Shown here in pieces: positions 61,901-64,000 of a stretch of DNA of 64,000 nucleotides. The DNA is from Heterobilharzia americana (lineage: Eukaryota; Platyhelminthes; Trematoda; Strigeidida; Schistosomatidae). The notes under the pieces were generated by a model. It did not search any database, was not told the origin of the DNA, and saw only the letters and a list, made by a program, of their open reading frames with translations. The stretch is from NCBI GenBank assembly GCA_944470555.2, contig OX104127.1, positions 155,511,776-155,575,775 of the forward strand, in the 5' to 3' direction. Position 1 is the stretch's first letter. Each line of letters opens with the position of its first letter. Made by a program: the position numbers and the translations under genes.

Positions 61901-63959
61901 GGTTAGTTACAGGAGTTATCTAGTCCTGGGTGCAAATCGATTCTTATCGGTTCGAATTTCAAGCGGGATATCATTTACGTAGAGTACCAGAAAACACGAA
62001 ACCTACTTGCCGGGCTTCCTGCTGATCGCCTTCAGCTTAAAAACCAATTTTTAGCCTACATTCATTGTGAAATACACATACCAGGACCAGGCTGCTGCAA
62101 GTACTCCCAGTTTAATGATAAGGAGTGAGGTGTTGGAATGTGTCAACTACTTCATTTACTTGAAGAGTTGCTTCAGTTCTAACAGGTTGCTTGCTGACGA
62201 AATCTCAGTTCGGATAAAGATAGCCCGTTTGGCATCTCCCCACTTACATAATTTGTGGCGCCGACTACCAGAGAACAAGTACACTGCACTGCTGTCCCTT
62301 CTGTCCTGTTATACGGCTGTTAGACATGACAGTTAAAAGTAGAAGATATGAAGGGATTGCAACGTTCTCATCATACATGGCTTCGTAGCATTATTCATCT
62401 TTGGTTGAATCACTATGTGAGCAATGTTGAGGTCAGGTGAAGAGTACTAGGCAAGAAAGGTAAGTCAACTGATGAGGTTGTGAACCTTAGTAGAGTGAGA
62501 TGCCTCGGGCATATACTGTGCATCCCGATCCACCCCCTACCTTGGCGTATCATCCTAAGGGAAGTTGGATTACGCTGGAAGAGAATTCAGAGTCTTCACA
62601 CCAAGACAAGGCACCAGTCGATGAAGTCTCTTAGTATTGGTCTGAGTCATGTGGGGGAGATGTAGACTACTTGGATGAGGTCCATAAAACGAATCACTCG
62701 TTGAGGTATTTTGGTGAAATGGATGAAAAGCGATCACAATAGCGCTTGGATATTAACACGAACCTTAATCTTCAGATTGTTTACTCTCTCACACTTCTTT
62801 ATCTGCTTTGGTATCACTACTTTTCTATCCACCTGTTCTTCTTATACTACTGTGAAGTGTGGTAACTTCAGGCGATGTATTTGTGTGCGAGATTCTACGT
62901 TGATTTTATTTATCTGTCCGTCTTTTAGTTACCTTCAAATAACATGTACATGATCCAGAATATTTGCTGTTAAATATGTACTTATATAACTAAGCTGATC
63001 AACTGGCAAAAGTGTTGAGATATTTTCTTCTCTTCTTTCTTATTTCAATGATGAACAATTAAAAATATAAACAATATTACAAAAACCTTGAATTAATCCT
63101 GCTAAATTGTGTCGAAGAATTCACAACTCTAATTCAAAACAGAGGATAACTTTGCGTCGTGAAGTTCACCATCATCATCTAACAACACAGGACTAGGCAT
63201 TACTACTTAAGGGTCCGAGTTGCCACACCTCATATCAGTACACCAAGTAAAAAGGCAGTGATGTGGAAGATGGAGAGAACAAAATTCAGTCAGGAAGAAT
63301 GACAAAATGGTGAGATTCGGTATAGCGTCGTTAAGATGAGGATAATGTGTGTATACATCTGCGCCATTGACATTGGTTCTGAGTAATATCACCTAGAGTC
63401 AGTCTCCAACCACTGGTTTCTCCTGTCCCGCCGACCCTAACCAACTAGTCTGCATCGCCCCACCATATGGCTCAAACCAGCAGTCAGAGACTTCATACAT
63501 TGGTGCCATGTTTCATTCTAGTCGCCTTGAGCCTTCTTCACAGCCTGGACCAACTTCGGCCAACATTGTGTGACGAGACAGAAGACAACTAGGCATGCGT
63601 AGCACGTGTACCAACCATCTCAGTCAAGATATCCGACTTCATGAAGTTAGTTATATTGAGTGGTGAATGTTATCGATAAAATTGTGTTAAATTTTGCTAT
63701 CATTAATAACTTATACTTCAAAATACCAAAAAGTTTGAATGTTATAACTTTTGAAAAAAAAAACCCAAACTATCAAGTACACTCACTTGGATTGTATGAC
63801 GAGTTAATAATCGTGGATGTTGTTGAGCAATTTCAAGTCCTTTAAGAAATAAATTATTTTCAAGTAACCAATCAATACGATCATCAAGAGTTAATTCTTG
63901 AGCACAAAATACTTCTTTTTTTGAAAAAATATAATGTGTATTTTCATGAGGGACACTAG
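41440..63959 (-). CDS. VPS41: Vacuolar protein sorting 41 homologue (HOPS subunit), partial
   Basis: VPS41 is the Rab7-effector-like subunit of the HOPS tether that fuses late endosomes and autophagosomes with lysosomes. Eight exons on -: 63787-63959, 55442-55582, 53736-53948, 51129-51400, 49788-49838, 46525-46764, 43325-43696, 41440-41772. All have GT-AG borders and compatible phases. In order they match the C-terminal half of animal VPS41: linker (RIDWLLENNL), alpha-solenoid/CHCR part (QALYHGLAVAYEQMGSYEQA), PLSEALSLCEHAKLVPETVY, DMTIPGLRNALIKLMHDYK, and a C-terminal RING. The N-terminal beta-propeller lies beyond the right edge. One exon (53736-53948) has a one-base shift. Exon 43325-43696 has an acidic insertion absent from human VPS41. 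Confidence 0.95.
41937..42405 (+). mobile_element. Tandem hammerhead SINEs (Sm-alpha-like, family D)
   Basis: One complete SINE (tRNA-like head about 42108-42180 with GTGGCTCGGTGGTGTAGTGG and a GAGCCCGAACCCC B-box, ribozyme 42214-42269, tail to about 42405) preceded by a copy that lacks its 5' part and starts inside the ribozyme (GAAA at 41942-41945). The tails 41941-42095 and 42245-42405 are direct repeats about 304 bp apart. Located in a VPS41 intron, opposite strand to the gene. Confidence 0.8.
42214..42269 (+). ncRNA. Type I hammerhead ribozyme, damaged stem II
   Basis: Core CTGATGAG at 42225-42232 and GAAA at 42246-42249 are intact. Stem I: CCAA (42221-42224) pairs with TTGG (42258-42261); the family norm is CCAG/CTGG, so this is a covarying change. 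Stem III is the loop-less palindrome ATGCGCAT, cleavage triplet ATC ending at 42257. Stem II (GTCGCAAATAGGAA) has lost its closing G-C pair, so activity is doubtful. Confidence 0.75.
43325..43696 (-). CDS. VPS41: VPS41 exon with an extra acidic segment
   Basis: 124 codons. The second half, ELWQQVILFAADKPAFICAL and DMTIPGLRNALIKLMHDYK, matches vertebrate VPS41 (ELWEDLI...DKPPFI; EIPNLRDSLVKILQDY). Between about codons 30 and 80 is a charged stretch (EEDGIHSKIRRHFHRYHSTD; FEKDEDEGDENAG) not present in human VPS41. Acceptor CACACAG and donor AAG|GTATGC. Confidence 0.93.
43697..43892. other. VPS41 intron, nothing recognised
   Basis: Short AT-rich stretch between exon and RTE fragment. Confidence 0.5.
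43893..44640 (-). mobile_element. RTE-like fragment, family A, 3' end
   Basis: On -: IKGGVHCTAVRSVLLYGCET, VEDMRRLQVFDHRRIRSISR, then a HVLHMPSHTMLAEVGRCW segment and the shared 3' UTR ending near 43893 (AACATAGGACCAAGCA on +). Same strand as VPS41. Missing everything upstream of the thumb. Confidence 0.8.
44641..45290. other. VPS41 intron, nothing recognised
   Basis: AT-rich non-coding DNA between two retroelement insertions. Confidence 0.5.
45304..45629 (+). mobile_element. 326-bp RTE-derived mini-element with target-site duplication
   Basis: The 13-bp sequence ATCTTGTCAATAA occurs at 45291-45303 and again at 45630-45642, directly flanking the unit. The body begins with a family B 5' end (TGGGCGTGAGGTTAGCGACC; frame KETSKDRRNVQKNLFVAGIG, then IGIWNVYTMFEAGK at the start of the endonuclease) and jumps straight to the 3' end (LLKPYVLLGT followed by GGGACAAATAATA). 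It has both ends, no RT and a (AAT)n tail, so it moved as a short non-autonomous unit. Confidence 0.85.
46005..46275 (-). mobile_element. tRNA-like SINE, family F
   Basis: On -: GTGGGTTCAAATTTCAC as B-box, then CAGATACGCCTTGC, and TTTCCTATCGATTGCATCC plus CAACCAATTAACG. Shares these blocks with the SINE body inside the 846-bp repeat (31500-31640) and with 61890-62045. Confidence 0.6.
46525..46764 (-). CDS. VPS41: VPS41 exon
   Basis: 80 codons, phase 0 both sides: FLDCVYSKFPQIIYPYLTRL, FCRSKLLPLLRSTDRYPLSE, ALSLCEHAKLVPETVYLLTR and VGRHDALQLIMTR. Corresponds to the LLPFLRDSTHCPLEKALEIC stretch in human. Donor AGG|GTACGT. Confidence 0.93.
46795..46831. repeat. (AT)n microsatellite in a VPS41 intron
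   Basis: About 18 uninterrupted AT units just upstream (on -) of exon 46525-46764. Confidence 0.95.
46832..48040. other. VPS41 intron, nothing recognised
   Basis: AT-rich, no repeats or coding resemblance recognised. Confidence 0.5.
48042..48333 (-). mobile_element. Hammerhead SINE, family C, minus copy of an inverted pair
   Basis: On - it holds the family C tRNA-like region (TGGCTCAATGGTAACGCGC), a B-box area that is partly deleted, a decayed hammerhead (TTGAGGAG in place of CTGAGGAG) and the tail CCAGTGCTCTTAGGTTTCC...AACAACTTGGAA. Directly abuts a plus-strand copy at 48334. Confidence 0.75.
48334..48480 (+). mobile_element. Hammerhead SINE, family C, plus copy of an inverted pair
   Basis: Starts near the B-box (GCTTCGATCCCTGGCGGGG) and runs through a hammerhead with GGAA for GAAA and the tail to AACTTGGAATATT. 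Head-to-head with the copy at 48042-48333. Confidence 0.75.
48668..48905 (-). mobile_element. Hammerhead SINE, family C, minus copy of second inverted pair
   Basis: Tail-ribozyme-tRNA head read right to left on -. Ribozyme core is TTGAGGAG, with GAAA intact. Forms a roughly 230-bp inverted repeat with 48990-49218. Confidence 0.8.
48906..49218 (+). mobile_element. Hammerhead SINE, family C, full-length plus copy
   Basis: About 313 bp: 5' body (GAGAAGTCGTGACCGG, CTCAACGATGGCATTGGGTG), tRNA-like promoter (A-box TGGCCCAGTGGTTCAATGG, B-box GGGTTCGATCTCTGG), hammerhead 49112-49157, and a 3' tail (AACTGATGTCAGTCTACG, AACAACTTGAAATATT). The best reference copy of the family in this window. Confidence 0.85.
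49112..49157 (+). ncRNA. Type I hammerhead ribozyme in SINE family C
   Basis: Stem I GCACTG/TAGTGC (one G-U pair), core CTGAGGAG (fits CUGANGA with N=G), stem II GTCC/GGAC, GAAA, loop-less palindromic stem III ACAGCTGT and cleavage triplet GTC ending at 49151. All catalytic positions that can be judged by eye are present. Confidence 0.8.
49219..49787. other. VPS41 intron, nothing recognised
   Basis: AT-rich; short TA run near 49700. Confidence 0.5.
49788..49838 (-). CDS. VPS41: VPS41 mini-exon of 51 bp
   Basis: 17 codons, VDYIVNQLNSDSQLLYQ, phase 0 both sides; acceptor TTTTTCGCAG and donor CAA|GTAAGT are strong. It fills exactly the gap between DHVS and FLDCVYSKFP, matching the VVEELEDRPELQHVY segment of vertebrate VPS41. 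Confidence 0.85.
49911..49959. repeat. (AT)n microsatellite in a VPS41 intron
   Basis: About 24 uninterrupted AT units, 73 bp upstream (on -) of the 51-bp exon. Confidence 0.95.
49960..50805. other. VPS41 intron, nothing recognised
   Basis: AT-rich non-coding DNA. Confidence 0.5.
50806..51065 (+). mobile_element. Hammerhead SINE, family C, diverged plus copy
   Basis: ACTCAACGACGGCACTGG, ATGACTCAATGATAACATGC (A-box region), GGGTTCGACACCTGG (B-box), ribozyme and tail TACAACTGATATCAGCC. Ends close to VPS41 exon 51129-51400. Confidence 0.75.
50966..51011 (+). ncRNA. Hammerhead ribozyme with compensated stem II
   Basis: Core CTGAGGAG and GAAA intact; stem II is GTCCC/GGGAC, five perfect pairs, although its sequence differs from other copies; stem III ATAG/CTGT with one G-U; GTC ends at 51005. 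The stem I pair next to the core is A-C instead of G-C, which may weaken cleavage. Confidence 0.65.
51129..51400 (-). CDS. VPS41: VPS41 exon (clathrin-heavy-chain-repeat region)
   Basis: 272 bp, entering in phase 1 and leaving in phase 0. Reads AIDISKLDLEVQALYHGLAV, EQMGSYEQAINILVRLRDPQ, VFVLLKHNVIKLKDRRLADI, ending ILMDHIDHVS. Matches the helical repeat stretch preceding ...LLMDFDSEKAVDMLL in human VPS41. Donor TCG|GTAAGC. The acceptor abuts a short TA run. Confidence 0.93.
51600..52625 (+). mobile_element. RTE-like fragment, family A, with internal deletion
   Basis: Frame 51633-51935 has RQGCPLSPFLFNFIIDILMK, then LEYADDIVLLGEDTEKMQSL with an intact YADD box. After VECVDHL the sequence jumps to LEHGD (tail end of YGCETW), losing about 70 residues, and frame 51989-52384 continues RRLQVFDHHCLRSISHILWC to the end, followed by the shared 3' UTR. 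Inserted antisense in a VPS41 intron. Confidence 0.8.
52872..53208 (-). mobile_element. Hammerhead SINE, family C, near full-length minus copy
   Basis: On -: GAGAAGTCGTGACCAGTGG start, CTCAACGATGACATTGGGTG, A-box GACCCAGTGGCTCAATGG, B-box near GGTTCGATCCCTGGCGGG, a strongly decayed ribozyme (CTGAAGAT; GTTA for GAAA) and the family tail. Confidence 0.8.
53278..53490 (+). mobile_element. Chimeric family C SINE (inverted halves joined)
   Basis: 53278-53330 is family C tail in minus orientation (ATATTTCAAGTTGGTATTC, GACTGACATCAGTTGGAGG) fused at about 53330 to a plus-orientation body from TAACGTGCTAGCC to AACTTGAAATATCC. The ribozyme core reads CTGGGGAG, so it is probably dead. Looks like a snap-back deletion product of an inverted pair. 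Confidence 0.7.
53736..53948 (-). pseudogene. VPS41: VPS41 exon with a one-base frameshift
   Basis: Borders are good (ATTAG acceptor at 53950-53949, donor CTG|GTAAG at 53736/53735). Frame 1 reads AIVPYIPVGGEEKSAKLNTS then VYELI and hits TAA at 53873-53871; after a shift the text resumes LIDYMNRIPVQFVHLLTEWC and INENFIRSLLDCIEHRTSLS. The exon is 213 bp where 214 would keep the phase demanded by both neighbours. The break is in a run of three T (-) at 53875-53873, so one missing T is the simplest cause. Because the rest of the gene is clean, a sequencing or assembly indel is more likely than a dead gene. Confidence 0.85.
53949..54540. other. VPS41 intron, nothing recognised
   Basis: AT-rich non-coding DNA. 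Confidence 0.5.
54545..54690 (-). mobile_element. SINE family E, minus copy
   Basis: Reverse complement shares TCACTAGCCCTC, GTGTGGCTCATTGCCT and GTGCACAAGGTGGCT-like blocks with 33559-33722; the B-box is GGTTGGAACCACG, decayed. Confidence 0.6.
54691..55441. other. VPS41 intron, nothing recognised
   Basis: AT-rich non-coding DNA up to the exon at 55442. Confidence 0.5.
55442..55582 (-). CDS. VPS41: VPS41 exon (alpha-solenoid)
   Basis: 47 codons, phase 0 at both ends: SVGIIYVDHLLSGRHFDEAG ... EEHIQKFYSLGHLE, donor GAG|GTATGG. Continues the preceding exon exactly as the vertebrate IGLAYINHLV...KFKEIGQL segment does. Confidence 0.9.
55673..55795 (-). mobile_element. Family C SINE 3' half with an intact hammerhead
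   Basis: Begins (on -) just 5' of the ribozyme and includes the whole ribozyme and tail to AACAACTTGAGC. The tRNA-like promoter is missing, so it is a 5'-truncated copy. Same strand as VPS41, inside its intron, so it is transcribed with the pre-mRNA. Confidence 0.85.
55731..55776 (-). ncRNA. Fully paired type I hammerhead ribozyme
   Basis: Stem I GCACTG (55776-55771) pairs perfectly with CAGTGC (55736-55731); core CTGAGGAG 55770-55763; stem II GTCC/GGAC; GAAA 55748-55745; palindromic stem III ACAGCTGT 55745-55738; cleavage triplet GTC ending at 55737. No core position is altered. Minimal stem III like the schistosome Sm-alpha hammerhead, where cleavage is known to work best as a dimer or with stem I/II loop contacts. 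Confidence 0.85.
56045..56165 (+). mobile_element. Penelope-like element end fragment
   Basis: TATTAGATTTGTTTATTTGATTTAGAATGC and the following 80 bp (written continuously in the genome; CTGCTCATAATCAGATCAA, AATGTAATCAC) repeat the outer part of the palindrome arm at 57890-58030, in the same orientation. Confidence 0.6.
56166..57028 (+). mobile_element. RTE-like fragment, family B
   Basis: Starts within the RT palm (IADDLWLMSHKLEDLQAKPT, the YADD region) and includes VEKIEVMKIPNQHRHRQQLA, MASFTYLGSIVSTTGGTGTD, a KWRWIGHTLRRPTGDIK C-terminal segment and the 3' end GGAACCCAAGGGATAAATAA with an (AAT)n tail. Several stops and shifts. Sits directly against a Penelope-like fragment, which may be coincidence. 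Confidence 0.75.
57296..57455 (+). mobile_element. Hammerhead SINE, family D (Sm-alpha-like)
   Basis: tRNA-like head GTGGCTCGGTAGCCTAGTGG with a shortened anticodon region and B-box GAGTTTGAATCTGG, followed by GGTGTAGGTACATTCGG and a hammerhead-derived region, then ATTCCACTGCTAGCCACTATCC. Confidence 0.8.
57375..57430 (+). ncRNA. Hammerhead ribozyme with a broken core
   Basis: CTGAGGAG core and stem II TCCC...AGGAC are present, but GAAA has become GACA and the usual GTC triplet reads GTA. Predicted inactive because of the GACA change. Confidence 0.65.
57851..58463 (-). mobile_element. Penelope-like element, left arm of a palindrome
   Basis: Read on -, the protein part (58202-58510) has NSLRDKLCQLKDPIELIKQN, then LMYQIPCNDCEVKYIGQTSR and RIAERRSLANYRMRD. 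The Y-x-IPC-x-x-C-x-x-x-YIGQT-x-RS-x-x-x-R motif is that of GIY-YIG endonucleases at the C-terminus of Penelope-like retroelements. RT is absent; the rest is 3' untranslated sequence. Inverted copy at 58514-59480. Confidence 0.75.
58514..59480 (+). mobile_element. Penelope-like element, right arm of the palindrome (interrupted)
   Basis: On +, 58500-58754 encodes NSLRDKLCQLKDLIEPIKQN, LIYRIPCSDCEVKYIGQTSR and RIAERRSLANYRMT, about 90% like the left arm. The 3' part continues to 59036, is interrupted by an RTE insertion (59037-59386), and resumes 59399-59480 to match the outer end of the left arm (ACACCTATATTA against TAATATAGGTGT). Confidence 0.75.
59037..59386 (-). mobile_element. RTE family A 3' end inserted with a 12-bp target duplication
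   Basis: ATAATACTAGAT occurs at 59025-59036 and 59387-59398. The insert is the last 350 bp of family A on -: from the shared HQC-MKSL...LSHV region through the 3' UTR, ending (left) in GATCATCATCATTATCAACA. A 5'-truncated insertion within the Penelope-like arm. Confidence 0.9.
59481..59954. other. VPS41 intron, nothing recognised
   Basis: AT-rich non-coding DNA. Confidence 0.5.
59955..61110 (-). mobile_element. RTE family A fragment with a divergent 3' end
   Basis: On -, 60670-61104 encodes ILKAVYSNIYGRVRAYGRIS, GVRQDCPLSPFLFIFIIDIL and LEYANDIVVLGEDADKMQSL (YADD changed to YAND). 60416-60754 continues VECVDHLTYPRSGISCCGSL, and LHRLRCLGHVLRMLSCRLPH follows. At MLAEE (near 60245) the family text ends and an unrelated C-terminal stretch (VCARFPNVSRSTILHGCRGE ... 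LVIHQFKPDLCVQKKY) runs to 59955, giving a 159-codon frame with a different tail from other copies. Confidence 0.75.
61111..61885. other. VPS41 intron, nothing recognised
   Basis: AT-rich, no repeat or coding resemblance recognised. Confidence 0.45.
61890..62045 (+). mobile_element. SINE family F, plus copy
   Basis: GTTACAGGAGTTATCTAGTCC, CGGTTCGAATTTCAAGCGGG (B-box), then GAAACCTACTTGCCGGGCTTCC and CTGATCGCCTTCAG, a diverged version of the body inside the 846-bp repeat. Confidence 0.5.
62085..62915 (+). mobile_element. RTE-like fragment, diverged family A relative
   Basis: VLECVNYFIYLKSCFSSNRL, LADEISVRIKIARLASPHLH, LWRRLPENKY, then EDMKGLQRSHHTWLRSIIH and VVNLSRVRCLGHILCIPIH. The layout is that of family A but identity is far lower. 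A 3' UTR with CTACTGTGAAGTGTGGTAACTTC ends near 62915. Confidence 0.65.
63170..63640 (-). mobile_element. RTE family A, 5'-truncated 3' end
   Basis: On -, begins around GCACGTGTACC...CTACGCATGCC (the HVLRMPS region) and runs through the thumb end and shared 3' UTR to 63170 with ATCATCATC at the edge. Lies about 150 bp from VPS41 exon 63787-63959. Confidence 0.8.
63787..63959 (-). CDS. VPS41: VPS41 exon, start of the alpha-solenoid
   Basis: Acceptor TTTTATTAG ends at 63960 on -; the first two bases finish a split codon, then SVPHENTHYIFSKKEVFCAQ, LTLDDRIDWLLENNLFLKGL and ending TRHTIQ before donor CAA|GTGAGT. RIDWLLE corresponds to the HIDWLLE of vertebrate VPS41. Confidence 0.88.
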
Positions 63960-64000
63960 CTAATAAAAGAGAATAGAGAAAATAAATATTTTCTAATCAT

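Noticed and set aside
1..64000. CRISPR array, phage defence island or other prokaryotic-type system
   Set aside because: Introns, SINEs, non-LTR elements and metazoan trafficking genes show this is nuclear eukaryotic DNA; no regularly spaced repeats or operon-like gene runs exist.

Overview
This is eukaryotic DNA, AT-rich and packed with repeats, most likely from a blood fluke (Schistosoma or a close relative). Four things point there: GT-AG introns of only 35-42 bp in the 5' half of one gene; tRNA-derived SINEs carrying a hammerhead ribozyme, as in the schistosome Sm-alpha family; many fragments of RTE-like and CR1-like non-LTR retrotransposons and a Penelope-like element; and two host genes whose exon translations align well with animal VPS26 and VPS41 but are clearly diverged. 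All homology calls rest on reading and remembered family sequences; no search was run.

Host genes. Bases 157-401 (+) look like the last coding exon of an unassigned gene. The retromer subunit VPS26 lies on + (visible coding exons 35688-36061, 36097-36261, 36300-36406, 36449-36660, 40352-40513, 40632-40937). The HOPS subunit VPS41 lies on - and runs out of the right edge (exons 63787-63959, 55442-55582, 53736-53948, 51129-51400, 49788-49838, 46525-46764, 43325-43696, 41440-41772). The two genes are convergent, 502 bp apart at their stop codons, and both serve endosome/lysosome traffic.

Layout. 1-6.4 kb: the small exon, then mostly unrecognised sequence with one old SINE. 6.5-28.1 kb: old, frameshifted retroelements: a gag/protease relic (-), CR1-like relics at 9.6-11.6 (-), 13.6-15.4 (+), 16.5-21.0 (-) and 25.0-28.1 kb (+), and a Gypsy-type protease/RT relic at 21.5-22.3 kb (+). 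29.5-35.6 kb: RTE fragments and the first copy of an 846-bp exact direct repeat; its second copy is in VPS26 intron 4. 41.8-64 kb: VPS41 introns filled with RTE fragments, hammerhead SINEs (several in inverted pairs), a Penelope-like palindrome and AT microsatellites.

Most notable points. (1) VPS26 has no visible start codon: its first visible exon opens exactly at the second codon of the conserved MSFLG start, which would fit trans-splicing of the schistosome spliced leader ending in AUG. (2) Hammerhead ribozymes in two SINE families, one copy fully intact by base pairing. (3) A perfect 846-bp repeat flanking the first four visible VPS26 exons. (4) A one-base frameshift in VPS41 exon 53736-53948. 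(5) A Penelope-like inverted repeat later split by an RTE insertion with a 12-bp target duplication, and a 326-bp RTE-derived mini-element with a 13-bp target duplication. No prokaryotic-type system, CRISPR array, rRNA or convincing functional tRNA gene was seen.
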